A DNA stretch of 11,245 bases from Negativicoccus succinicivorans (GTDB taxonomy: Bacteria > Bacillota > Negativicutes > Veillonellales > Negativicoccaceae): contig NZ_JAHAHH010000043.1 in assembly GCF_018373335.1 (NCBI RefSeq), positions 1 through 11,245 of the forward strand. The letters run 5' to 3'. The notes under the pieces are model-generated. The model worked only from the letters and a program-made list of their open reading frames with translations. It did no database searches and was not told the DNA's origin. Made by a program: the position numbers and the translations under genes. This document shows positions 4,714-11,245 of the stretch, one piece after another; the stretch's first letter is position 1, and each line of letters starts with the position of its first letter.

Positions 4714-6621
4714 ATGGCAAAAATCCATTTGGCGGACGGCAGCGTACGCGAGGTAGCAAACGAAAGCAGCTGGCTGGATGTCGCGAAAGCGATCAGCAAC
4801 AGCATGGCGAAAAAAACGGTCGTCGCGAAAGTCAACGGTGAGTTGACGGACTTATCGCGTCCGGTCGTCGACGGCGCGCAAGTCGAATTTTTTGACGGCG
4901 CGAGCCCCGAAGGCTTGCACGCGATCCGTCATACGGCGGCGCATATTATGGCGCAGGCGATTTTGCGCCTGTGGCCGGACACGAAGCTCGCGATCGGACC
5001 GGCGATCGATAACGGCTTCTACTACGACATGGACACCGAGCATGTGTTCTCGCCGGAAGATTTCCCCGCGATCGAAAAAGAAATGAAAAAGATCGTGAAA
5101 GAAAACCACAAACTCGTGCGCGAAGTGATGAAACGCGATGCGGCGATGGAACATTTCAAAGCCGAGGGAGAAATTTATAAAGAAGAACTGATTCGCGATT
5201 TGCCGGCGGATGAAACGATTACTTTCTACACGCAGGGCGAATTTACCGACCTTTGCGCGGGCCCGCACGTAGCTTCGACCGGCAAAGTCAAAGCGTTCAA
5301 ACTGATGAGCGTCGCGGGGGCTTACTGGCGCGGCGATGAAAAAAATAAAATGCTGCAACGTGTCTACGGTACCGCCTTCGGCAGCCAGGAAGAATTGGAT
5401 CATTACCTGTTCGTACTGGCGGAAGCGGAACGTCGTGATCATCGTAAATTGGGCAAAGAACTCGATTTGTTCAGCTTCCAACCGGAAGGCCCAGGCTTCC
5501 CGTTTTTCCATCCGAAAGGAATGATTTTGCGCAACGAGCTGCTGGCGTTTTGGCGGGAGCTGCATCACGAATACGGCTACGATGAAATTTCCACTCCGGT
5601 CATTTTGAATCGCGATCTGTGGATGCGTTCCGGTCACTGGGATCATTACCGCGACAATATGTACTTCACGCAGATTGATGAAGAAGATTACGCGATCAAA
5701 CCGATGAACTGCCCGGGCGGTATCCTGTATTACAAAGATTCGCCGAAGAGCTACCGCGATTTCCCGTTGCGGGTCGCCGAACTCGGCCTGGTTCATCGTC
5801 ATGAAATGAGCGGCGCGTTGCACGGCCTGTTCCGTGTTCGTTGCTTCACGCAAGACGATGCGCATTTGTTCATTTTGCCGAGTCAGATGAAAGAAGAAGT
5901 ACTGAAAGTACTCGAACTTTTTGATCGGATTTACTCCGCTTTCGGTTTGGAATACCATGTGGAACTCTCCACTCGTCCGGAAGATTCGATGGGTGATGAT
6001 GATTTGTGGGAACTGGCGACAACCGTTTTACATGACGCGATCGAATCCGCGGGCGTATCGTACAAGATCAACCCCGGTGACGGCGCGTTCTACGGACCGA
6101 AACTGGACTTCCATATTCAAGATTCACTCGGACGTACCTGGCAGTGCGGCACGATCCAGTTGGATATGCAGATGCCGGAACGTTTTGACATGACCTATAT
6201 CGGCGAAGATGGCGAAAAACACCGTCCGGTCATGATTCACCGCGCCGGTTTCGGCAGTATCGAACGTTTCATCGGTATTTTGATTGAACACTACGCCGGC
6301 AAATTCCCGGTCTGGCTCGCGCCGGTACAAGTGAAAGTCATTCCGGTCGCGGAGCGTCACCTGGAGTACGCCAACGAAGTGGCCCGTCAACTCAATCGGG
6401 CGGGATTACGGGCGCAGGCGGATGAACGCAACGAAAAACTCGGCTATAAAATCCGCGGCGCGCAGTTGGAAAAAGTGCCGTACATGTTGATTTTGGGCGA
6501 TAAAGAAGTGGAAGCGCAGTCGATTTCAATCCGCAATCGCGCGGGCGAAGAAACCAACGATGTCGCGCTGCAAGATTTCATCGCGGACTTGCAGAAAGCG
6601 GTTCGTGAACGGCAAGACTGA
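4714..6621 (+). CDS. thrS: Threonyl-tRNA synthetase, 635 aa
   Basis: It charges tRNA-Thr with threonine in the cytoplasm. The start is ATG 4714, eight bases after AGGAG (4701-4705); an in-frame GTG at 4645 lies inside the T-box bulge and cannot be used. The order is TGS domain (1-60), editing domain with H73, H77 (HTAAH), C181 and H185 (DLCAGPH), then the class II catalytic core. The zinc ligands C333 (MNCPGG), H384 (QDDAHLF) and H509 (MIHRAGFG) match those of the E. coli enzyme. Motif 2 is around VHRHEMSGALHGLFRVRCF and motif 3 is GFGSIERFIGILIEHY. The C-terminal anticodon-binding domain is complete. Length and all key residues are normal, so it should be active in charging and in editing Ser-tRNA-Thr. 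Expression is set by the T-box leader, and the HutP-family gene follows after seven bases. Confidence 0.98.
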   Translation: MAKIHLADGSVREVANESSWLDVAKAISNSMAKKTVVAKVNGELTDLSRPVVDGAQVEFFDGASPEGLHAIRHTAAHIMAQAILRLWPDTKLAIGPAIDNGFYYDMDTEHVFSPEDFPAIEKEMKKIVKENHKLVREVMKRDAAMEHFKAEGEIYKEELIRDLPADETITFYTQGEFTDLCAGPHVASTGKVKAFKLMSVAGAYWRGDEKNKMLQRVYGTAFGSQEELDHYLFVLAEAERRDHRKLGKELDLFSFQPEGPGFPFFHPKGMILRNELLAFWRELHHEYGYDEISTPVILNRDLWMRSGHWDHYRDNMYFTQIDEEDYAIKPMNCPGGILYYKDSPKSYRDFPLRVAELGLVHRHEMSGALHGLFRVRCFTQDDAHLFILPSQMKEEVLKVLELFDRIYSAFGLEYHVELSTRPEDSMGDDDLWELATTVLHDAIESAGVSYKINPGDGAFYGPKLDFHIQDSLGRTWQCGTIQLDMQMPERFDMTYIGEDGEKHRPVMIHRAGFGSIERFIGILIEHYAGKFPVWLAPVQVKVIPVAERHLEYANEVARQLNRAGLRAQADERNEKLGYKIRGAQLEKVPYMLILGDKEVEAQSISIRNRAGEETNDVALQDFIADLQKAVRERQD

Positions 6622-6628
6622 GGCGCTT

Positions 6629-7060
6629 ATGAGTACCCATGAATACTCCAGCAGCGATGTCGGCCGTGCGGCCATGAAGTTGGCGCTCACGTCTTCACGC
6701 GCGGAAGAAACCACATTACGTAAAGAATATGCTGAAGCCGGACTCAAAACGGCGGCGGTGGATTTCGGCGGCGTGTTCATCACGATTTTGCCCAAACTGA
6801 TTGAGCATACGGTGGTGGCCGCCCAGCGCACGGGCATTGTTTCCGACACCCACGTCGGTGAAGGCGCGGTCGTCGGCGCCGTTCAGTCGGCGGTCGAGGC
6901 GATTAAAATGAAAGCGCTTGGCCAAAATATCGGCGGTAAAATCGCCATCGCCCGCAAAGGCGATCACCTCGTTGTCGCCATTTACGGCACCGTCGGCGTG
7001 CTACACTTTAATGAAGTGGTGGCGGGCATCGGGCATCGCGCCGTGTATGACAGCATCTGA
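6629..7060 (+). CDS. HutP-family RNA-binding regulator, 143 aa
   Basis: In Bacillus subtilis HutP is a histidine- and Mg-dependent RNA-binding antiterminator of the hut operon. This protein aligns by eye over its length: AMKLALTSSRAEETTLRKEYAEAG near the start, KLIEHTVVAAQRTGIVSDTH in the middle, and LVVAIYGTVGV with GIGHRAV at the end, matching the SLYGTIG and GINH segments of HutP. H75 and H136 sit where metal-binding histidines occur in B. subtilis HutP, but the second His of the HxxxH pair is Gly here (G79), so ligand use may differ. ATG 6629 is preferred (GAGG five bases before); a longer in-frame start lies deep within thrS. It is co-transcribed with thrS and followed by a strong terminator. 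No hut genes are in the window, so its RNA target is unknown. Confidence 0.85.
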   Translation: MSTHEYSSSDVGRAAMKLALTSSRAEETTLRKEYAEAGLKTAAVDFGGVFITILPKLIEHTVVAAQRTGIVSDTHVGEGAVVGAVQSAVEAIKMKALGQNIGGKIAIARKGDHLVVAIYGTVGVLHFNEVVAGIGHRAVYDSI

Positions 7061-7061
7061 A

Positions 7062-7103
7062 AATGAAAAAAGAGACATGCATTCGCATGTCTCTTTTTTC
7101 ATT
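7062..7103. terminator. Long intrinsic terminator after the thrS-hutP unit
   Basis: A 19-bp perfect stem (7062-7080 with 7085-7103) around an ATTC loop contains GAGACATGC/GCATGTCTC with A-run and T-run flanks, so it can terminate on both strands. No minus-strand gene lies nearby to use the other direction. Confidence 0.93.
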
Positions 7104-7177
7104 GGAGACGCATCGTAAATTCACATTGTGCACCTTTATTTTTTGCCGATTCACGGGCGATGATCGGTATTTAAGTA

Positions 7178-7186
7178 TGATATAAT
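7178..7186 (+). promoter_or_regulatory. Extended -10 promoter for the HAD-to-radC operon
   Basis: TGA directly precedes a perfect TATAAT (7181-7186), giving an extended -10 element. The expected -35 region (around 7158-7163) is poor. It lies 54 bases before the first gene and downstream of the strong terminator, so it is the most likely start of this operon. Confidence 0.65.
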
Positions 7187-7240
7187 AAATAAATGAGATA
7201 TTATCTTCCGTAACACCACCAATCGATGGGGAGGAATGGC

Positions 7241-7969
7241 ATGAACGTACTTTTTTGGGATATTGACCAGACGCTTGTGTATACCGGCCATGCCGGCTTT
7301 CTTGCGATTGAGCATACCCTGACGGAAATGATGGGACCGGATGCGACGTTACCGCGATTTGATGCGGGAGGCCGCACGGATAATTTTATCTGCCGTGAAA
7401 TTCTGCGGCACGCGATGCAAAAAGAACCGACGCTTGCCGATGTGCATCAATTCAGCCGCCAATACGAAGAAACGCTGCTCTACTATATGCAGGAAACGAA
7501 AGGTAAAATTCTGCCGTATGTCAAAGAATTGCTGGCGTATTTCAGCGGTATGCCCGATTATGATCAGCTGCTCTTGACGGGCAACAGTCGCCGCGGCGCG
7601 GAACTCAAACTCACCCATTACGGTTTGGCGAGCTATTTCGATTTCGATTACAGCGGCTTCGCCGGCGATGATTTCAATCGTATCGATGTCGCGCGGCGCG
7701 CCGGCGCGTTGGCGCGGTCCAAGTGGGGCGCGGAGCTGGAAAAAATATTTATCATCGGTGATACGGAGCATGATATCCAGTGCGGCAAAAAAATCGGCGC
7801 GTATACGATTGCCGTCGCTACCGGTTCACGCAGTTTGGAAAAACTGCAAGGGTATGAGCCGTGGCGGGCGTTGCCGGAATTAATCCCGGCGGATGCATTT
7901 CAACAACTGTTAGATGAGGCGGACACGGAAGCGCCGCCTATGCACCCGGCAGCGGGAAAAGGAGAATAG
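7241..7969 (+). CDS. HAD-superfamily hydrolase (Gph-like phosphatase), 242 aa
   Basis: The protein is a cytoplasmic phosphatase of the haloacid dehalogenase fold. Motif I is DIDQTL (nucleophile D7, acid D9), motif II is the Thr of LLTGNS (T113), and motif IV is GDTEHD (D174, D178), all with the right spacing; the cap domain lies between residues about 15 and 85. DQT instead of the common DGT is a small variation. Motif III is not a clear Lys; Arg residues in NRIDVARRA may fill that place. The substrate cannot be predicted: phosphoglycolate or a phosphosugar or nucleotide are typical for this subgroup. The start is ATG 7241, just after GGGGAGGAA; the ATG at 7226 lies within that ribosome site's upstream flank. 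It is the first gene after the 7178 promoter and ends one base before the next gene begins. Confidence 0.9.
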   Translation: MNVLFWDIDQTLVYTGHAGFLAIEHTLTEMMGPDATLPRFDAGGRTDNFICREILRHAMQKEPTLADVHQFSRQYEETLLYYMQETKGKILPYVKELLAYFSGMPDYDQLLLTGNSRRGAELKLTHYGLASYFDFDYSGFAGDDFNRIDVARRAGALARSKWGAELEKIFIIGDTEHDIQCGKKIGAYTIAVATGSRSLEKLQGYEPWRALPELIPADAFQQLLDEADTEAPPMHPAAGKGE

Positions 7970-7970
7970 C

Positions 7971-8678
7971 ATGAATCAGAATGGGGAACCGGAAATGACG
8001 GAGGAGCGTCGCGGGACGACTGCTAATCCCGTTTTTCCCAAACAGATATTATCGGTGGCAGGCGATCCGATTTATGAAGATGAGTCGGATAATTCGGGCA
8101 GTCGTTGGCCGGTGATCGGCGTCGCTTTTTTGGTGGCGGTCTTTTTCATCTGGGACTTGGGTCGCATGATCGATCATTATCAGGCGACGCAAAGTTTCTG
8201 GGGGAGCATTGATTACGCGAGCATTGTTTTCGTGTTGTTCGCGCTCTACTACTTGTTGGGGCAGGCGCTTACCAGTTACCATTTGCGTTTGACGGACACG
8301 GCGCTGATTTGCGAATATCGCACCTGGTTTCGCACGCATCGCACGGAAATTCCGTACGACTGCCTTTACGGGGTGCATACGCACAAAGCGCGGGTCGCGA
8401 ATAACGTGAAATTCCGCTATAAATGGCGTTGGTATTCGCTTTTGGATTCGCGCCCGTTGTACGCTCTTTTTTGTAAAATTCCGCGGCCGGGTAAAAAACC
8501 ACAATTCGGTCGCGCATTGTTCAAAGCGGAACCTCAATTTTTGCTCGGCTTGAATGAATACTTGCCGGGGCGGGTGGGGATTACCGAAGAGGAAACCACC
8601 TACCATGTGCTTCTGGACGAAAGCAAACGCATGGATGAAGTCGAGCGTTTGAAAGCCGCAAGAAAGCAGGCGAAGTGA
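7971..8678 (+). CDS. Two-TM membrane protein with PH-like domain, 235 aa
   Basis: The start at ATG 7971 follows AAAAGGAGAA and comes one base after the HAD gene stop. After a polar acidic N-terminus (about 44 residues) come two membrane helices, at about 46-66 (WPVIGVAFLVAVFFIW) and 82-100 (YASIVFVLFALYYLLG). Residues about 103-135 read YHLRLTDTALICEYRTWFRTHRTEIPYDCLYGV, which has the pattern of bacterial PH-like (DUF304-type) domains, where a strand with xLTDxxL is followed by a basic turn and an IPY-type strand. The rest is basic and ends with a helical KAARKQAK tail. Both loops and the tail probably face the cytoplasm. Function is unknown. It overlaps DUF4321, which supports a shared membrane role, though the PH reading is only moderately sure. 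Confidence 0.72.
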   Translation: MNQNGEPEMTEERRGTTANPVFPKQILSVAGDPIYEDESDNSGSRWPVIGVAFLVAVFFIWDLGRMIDHYQATQSFWGSIDYASIVFVLFALYYLLGQALTSYHLRLTDTALICEYRTWFRTHRTEIPYDCLYGVHTHKARVANNVKFRYKWRWYSLLDSRPLYALFCKIPRPGKKPQFGRALFKAEPQFLLGLNEYLPGRVGITEEETTYHVLLDESKRMDEVERLKAARKQAK

Positions 8679-8947
8679 TGCGTTGGAGCGGTACCCGCGG
8701 CATTTTGATGCTGCTTTTATTCCTTTTTGTCGGAGCGCTTTTGGGCGGGATTTTGGCGGATCTTCTCGGTTCGGTCTCCTTCTCCGGCATCATGCCGTAC
8801 TTGGTTCGGCAATATACCTTGCTTGATCTGCAAAATATTCATTTAAATCTCTTGATACTCGAAATTGATTTCGGCATTCGATTCGCGCCGAATTTATTAA
8901 GCGTGATCGGCATGATGATTGCCGTATGGGTATTTCGGAGGATCTGA
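8678..8947 (+). CDS. DUF4321 membrane protein, 89 aa
   Basis: The start is taken as ATG 8678, overlapping the previous stop codon (TGATG); a GTG one codon earlier is possible. The first hydrophobic helix is about residues 8-28 (ILMLLLFLFVGALLGGILADLL) with the GxLLGGxLADL pattern of DUF4321, and the second spans the end (LLSVIGMMIAVWVF). Between them is a region with an amphipathic NLLILEIDFGIRFAPNL. The family is small, found in Firmicutes beside maf, and has no known function. The gene overlaps the maf start, and the maf ribosome site (GGAGG, 8936-8940) lies inside its last codons, so the two are translationally coupled. Confidence 0.85.
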   Translation: MRWSGTRGILMLLLFLFVGALLGGILADLLGSVSFSGIMPYLVRQYTLLDLQNIHLNLLILEIDFGIRFAPNLLSVIGMMIAVWVFRRI

Positions 8948-9516
8948 TGTGGATTTTGGCATCGGCATCACCGCGCCGTAAACAGCTCTTAACAAAAGCG
9001 GGCGCTCATTTTACCGTGATTACGCCGGAGTACCGGGAACGCAACCGAAGCGAACATGACCCGGCGGCCTTGGTGCAGGAACAGGCGCTCGGCAAAGCGC
9101 GCGCCGGCGAGGCGATCTCCCGCATGCCGCAGCTGGCGGTGTTGGGCGCGGATACGCTGGTGGTTTGTGATGATGAGGTGTTCGGTAAGCCGCGCGATCG
9201 GGAGATGGCGAAGACTATGCTGACCGCGCTCGGCGGTCGGACGCACTATGTCGTTACGGGACTGGCGTTGCTTTTGCCTTCGGGAGAAGCGATCACGCGG
9301 GCGGTAACCACCGAAGTCAAGATGGAACCTTGGCCGCAAGCGTTGCTGGAAACGTATTTGGCCGGCGACGAATGGACGGATAAAGCCGGCGCTTACGCCA
9401 TCCAGGGAACGGCGGCATTGACGATTTCCGCCATCACCGGAAGTTACACCAATGTGGTCGGTCTGCCCTTACATGCGACGTATCGGCTGCTCACGGAAAA
9501 CGGAGTGGAATGGTAA
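8947..9516 (+). CDS. maf: Maf family nucleoside triphosphate pyrophosphatase (dTTP/UTP type), 189 aa
   Basis: Maf proteins hydrolyse dTTP, UTP and modified pyrimidine nucleotides to the monophosphates in the cytoplasm, and they affect septum formation when overexpressed in Bacillus. The start motif ILASASPRRKQLL is the family hallmark (S8, R10, R11). GADTLVV gives catalytic D69, followed by K81 in FGKPRD. DKAGAYAIQG and GSYTNVVGLPL are also typical, and the Gln of AIQG is of the YhdE-type group that acts on dTTP/UTP. The length is normal. ATG 8947 overlaps the stop of DUF4321 and has GGAGG six bases before it. The stop overlaps the radC start (TAATG), as in other bacteria where maf and radC stand together. 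Confidence 0.95.
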   Translation: MWILASASPRRKQLLTKAGAHFTVITPEYRERNRSEHDPAALVQEQALGKARAGEAISRMPQLAVLGADTLVVCDDEVFGKPRDREMAKTMLTALGGRTHYVVTGLALLLPSGEAITRAVTTEVKMEPWPQALLETYLAGDEWTDKAGAYAIQGTAALTISAITGSYTNVVGLPLHATYRLLTENGVEW

Positions 9517-10211
9517 TGGCACGCATTTGCGATTTGACAGAGGAAGAGCGGCCGCGCGAGAAGCTTTTGACGCAGGGGCCGGAGCGACTGACCGAAGTGG
9601 AGCTGATCGCTTTGATTTTAAAAAGCGGGATTCCCGGTCAGTCGGTGATCGAGCTCGCGCGCGCGGTGGAAGACCAGTGGATCGGCGGTGATCCGTCACG
9701 CTACGGATCACTCCATTGGCGGGATCTCTTGACGGTCAAAGGCATCGGCGTCAGTAAAGCGGCGACTCTCTGCGCGGCGATTGAATTGGGGAAACGTCTG
9801 GCGCAACGTAAACCGCAAACGCGCAGCGACTTTTCCGATCCGGAGGCGGTCGCGCGGTATTTTCTGCCGCAGTTGCGGGATTTGCCGCAGGAAGTGTTTT
9901 ACTGCTGCTATCTGAATACGAAAAACGGTTTGCTCGCCGCGGTGGAACAGTCGCGCGGCAGTTTGGATCAAAGCGTCGCCGATGTGCGCCTGGCGATGAA
10001 AGACGCGATCCGCTGGAACGCGGCGGCAATGATTTTGGTGCACAATCATCCGAGCGGCGATCCGACGCCTTCCGGGGCGGATATCGCATTAACCGAGCGG
10101 TTTAACGCCGCCGGTGAAGTCTTGAATATACCGGTGCTCGATCATGTGGTCATCGGTGCGGGAACATTTGTAAGCTTGCGTCGGGAGCATTTATTCCGGC
10201 CTTCTGTGTGA
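9516..10211 (+). CDS. radC: RadC family JAMM-domain protein, 231 aa
   Basis: RadC was linked to DNA repair but this is disputed; its biochemical role is unsettled. The sequence has an N-terminal helical part with a helix-hairpin-helix-like segment (DLLTVKGIGVSKAATLCAAIELGKR, about residues 71-95) and a C-terminal JAMM metalloprotease-like domain with the full metal motif HNH-PSGDPTPSGAD (H176, H178, D189). The upstream conserved AMILVHNHPSG and YLN-TKNGLL segments are also intact, so metal binding is expected. The start is set at ATG 9516, overlapping the maf stop; the ATG at 9510 is too close to GGAG (9502-9505). In many Firmicutes maf-radC is followed by mreB; here a LysR regulator follows instead. 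The length is typical. Confidence 0.95.
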   Translation: MARICDLTEEERPREKLLTQGPERLTEVELIALILKSGIPGQSVIELARAVEDQWIGGDPSRYGSLHWRDLLTVKGIGVSKAATLCAAIELGKRLAQRKPQTRSDFSDPEAVARYFLPQLRDLPQEVFYCCYLNTKNGLLAAVEQSRGSLDQSVADVRLAMKDAIRWNAAAMILVHNHPSGDPTPSGADIALTERFNAAGEVLNIPVLDHVVIGAGTFVSLRREHLFRPSV

Positions 10212-10233
10212 CCATTGCAGGGGAAAGCAATGG
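10212..10233 (+). other. Small hairpin between radC and the LysR gene
   Basis: CCATTGC (10212-10218) and GCAATGG (10227-10233) are perfect inverted repeats with an 8-base loop. No T-run follows. The end of the repeat is two bases from the AAAGGAG ribosome site of the next gene. Confidence 0.45.
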
Positions 10234-10248
10234 GAAAGGAGCATACGC

Positions 10249-11130
10249 ATGGACATCGAATATTTTCGCAATTTTATTATGATAGTTGATTCGCAGACCT
10301 TGACCGAGGCGGCGAAGCGACTGAACATGGTGCAGCCCGCGTTAAGCGCGCAATTGAAGCAAATTGAGACGAATTACAAGGCGGATTTGATCATCACGCA
10401 CCGCGGCGGTCGGCGCATCGAACTCACCGAAGCGGGGCAGCTTTTCTATCGCCGTGCCAAAGATATTATCCGTTTGGCGGACGAACTCAAGTATGAGGTG
10501 CAAAGCGTGTCGCAAGGCGGTGAAGGCACCTTGCGCATCTCGATTACGCCGGGCGCGGTCAACGGCTTTATCGATACCTATTTGCAGCCCTTTACGGAAG
10601 AACATCCGCATTTCCGTTCCATTTTTTCCGAGGGCAATGTGGATCAGCAGGCGGATGCGATGCTGAACGGAGTATCCGATATCGGCGTTATGAATGAGCC
10701 GATTCCGCGCGGCTATTTATTTGACCTGCTCACGATTCGCTACCGCTCGCTTTCCGCCGTGATGAGCAATCAGCAGAAATGGCTCAAAAAACCGATGCAG
10801 CCTTTGACCATTGAGGATTTGGCCGGTATTCCGCTTTGCGTGACGCGCAGTTTGGCGCCTCGTCTGGAAAGCTTTTTCCGAGAACGCGGTTTGCATCAAG
10901 ATATTCGCGTTGTCTGCAGCACGAATCTGGTTGCGATGCATTGGGCTCGTCGAGGCATGGGGATCGCGGTGATCATGGGCGAACCGGATGAAGACGCCGG
11001 TATCGGTCTTACCACCATGCCGATCGCAACGGAAGAGATCATGGGGGCGGAACACATTTACACGGTCAAAGATCGCAAATTGACGACGATTGCGCAGATG
11101 TTCTGCGATTTTATTCGCGAGCGAAATTAG
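10249..11130 (+). CDS. LysR-family transcriptional regulator, 293 aa
   Basis: It is probably a tetrameric DNA-binding regulator that answers to a small molecule. Residues about 1-60 form the winged helix-turn-helix (MDIEYFRNFIMIVDSQTLTE with LNMVQPALSAQLKQIE and a wing at THRGGRRIELTEAG). A linker helix follows (AKDIIRLADELKYEVQ), and residues about 90-290 form the periplasmic-binding-like effector domain (GTLRISITPGAVNGFID). The length is standard. ATG 10249 follows AAAGGAG by seven bases. It is on the same strand as, and 37 bases after, radC, so it may be read from the operon promoter at 7178, or from a promoter I cannot see. Immediately downstream is a promoter with a dyad serving a dehydrogenase gene, a likely target. 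The effector is unknown. Confidence 0.93.
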   Translation: MDIEYFRNFIMIVDSQTLTEAAKRLNMVQPALSAQLKQIETNYKADLIITHRGGRRIELTEAGQLFYRRAKDIIRLADELKYEVQSVSQGGEGTLRISITPGAVNGFIDTYLQPFTEEHPHFRSIFSEGNVDQQADAMLNGVSDIGVMNEPIPRGYLFDLLTIRYRSLSAVMSNQQKWLKKPMQPLTIEDLAGIPLCVTRSLAPRLESFFRERGLHQDIRVVCSTNLVAMHWARRGMGIAVIMGEPDEDAGIGLTTMPIATEEIMGAEHIYTVKDRKLTTIAQMFCDFIRERN

Positions 11131-11137
11131 ACTCTGT

Positions 11138-11166
11138 TTGACGCTCCCGCGGGACAAGCATATAAT
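11138..11166 (+). promoter_or_regulatory. Strong sigma-A promoter before the alcohol dehydrogenase gene
   Basis: TTGACG (11138-11143) and TATAAT (11161-11166) are spaced by 17 bases. The predicted start of transcription is near 11173, giving a leader of about 40 bases with AAAGGAG before ATG 11214. Confidence 0.87.
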
Positions 11167-11185
11167 AGAGTTAGATTATTATATG
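11159..11185. promoter_or_regulatory. Perfect 9+9 bp dyad overlapping the -10 box and start site (candidate operator)
   Basis: CATATAATA (11159-11167) is the exact reverse complement of TATTATATG (11177-11185), separated by nine bases. The left arm contains the -10 box and the centre falls at about the predicted transcription start, a position typical for repressor binding. The arms are AT-rich, so chance is somewhat more likely than for a mixed sequence. The LysR protein encoded directly upstream is the first candidate to bind it. Confidence 0.6.
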
Positions 11186-11213
11186 TGTAAAAGTATGTTT
11201 AAAGGAGAATTCC

Positions 11214-11245
11214 ATGAAGAACTTTACTTATCACGTTCCGACAAA
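11214..11245 (+). CDS. N-terminus of probable iron-containing alcohol dehydrogenase (partial)
   Basis: Only the first ten codons lie in the window: MKNFTYHVPT, followed by the next codon in part. The N-terminus resembles butanol dehydrogenase-like iron-containing alcohol dehydrogenases (YugJ/BdhA group), which start with xNFxYxxPTKIxFGxG. These enzymes reduce aldehydes with NAD(P)H in fermentation. A strong promoter, the dyad and an AAAGGAG site ending seven bases before the ATG support a real gene. The identification rests on ten residues and is tentative; the gene continues past the window. Confidence 0.6.
   Translation, partial: MKNFTYHVPT

Noticed and set aside
4852..5958. Long open frame of 368 codons on the minus strand opposite thrS
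   Set aside because: It mirrors the thrS reading frame, has a low-complexity Phe/Arg/His-rich translation with no domain, and lacks a ribosome site. It arises from biased codon use in thrS, which is certain.
6629..7060. First thought of a microcompartment shell (BMC) protein because of small Gly/Val/Ala-rich segments
   Set aside because: The order of motifs and the ending AIYGTVGV...GIGHRAV match the HutP family, and no microcompartment genes are near.
7349..7771. Minus-strand open frame of 140 codons opposite the HAD phosphatase gene
   Set aside because: The HAD gene carries all clear catalytic motifs on the + strand; the antisense frame has no ribosome site or recognisable domain.

Overview
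The window reads as chromosome from a diderm Firmicute of the Negativicutes (Veillonella/Megasphaera/Dialister-like). This is an inference. The clues are a T-box-controlled thrS followed by a HutP-family gene, a DUF4321-maf-radC run, strong GGAGG-type ribosome sites, sigma-A promoters with 17-bp spacers, and moderately high GC. No mobile element, CRISPR array, rRNA or tRNA gene is visible. Most of it is compact housekeeping DNA with overlapping genes, and all but one gene lie on the + strand.

Left region (1-1593): a protein cut by the window edge ends in a long Ala/Lys/Glu-rich helical tail built partly from an 87-bp tandem repeat. It is followed by a small protein of the same LEA-like composition and by a DUF1232 (YkvA-like) membrane-associated protein, closed by a strong terminator. 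The three look like an envelope or stress group, but their function is not known. A small zinc-ribbon gene (minus strand, 1626-1820) converges on this terminator.

Middle region (1845-7103): two divergent promoters sit back to back. The + strand one drives a tightly packed operon: YbgC-like thioesterase, glutamate racemase (murI), an unknown membrane-anchored protein, and a CofE-like amide ligase. A second promoter, hidden in the last codons of the ligase gene, starts a complete threonine T-box leader. Specifier ACC, the antiterminator bulge and the terminator can all be read. This leader controls thrS and a HutP-family gene that overlaps the thrS stop codon. A long hairpin terminator ends the unit.

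Right region (7178-11245): an extended -10 promoter starts a run of HAD phosphatase, two-TM PH-like protein, DUF4321 protein, maf and radC, with several stop/start overlaps. A LysR-family regulator follows. After it comes a near-consensus promoter with a perfect 9+9 bp dyad over its -10 and start site, then the first codons of what looks like an iron-containing alcohol dehydrogenase, cut by the window end. The LysR protein is the obvious candidate to act on that promoter.

The most interesting points are the CofE-like ligase placed with a glutamate racemase and an unknown membrane protein, the HutP-family RNA-binding protein coupled to thrS with no histidine-utilisation genes in view, the repeat-built LEA-like tail, and the dyad at the alcohol dehydrogenase promoter. 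I see no clear evidence of a wholly new defence or mobile system here.
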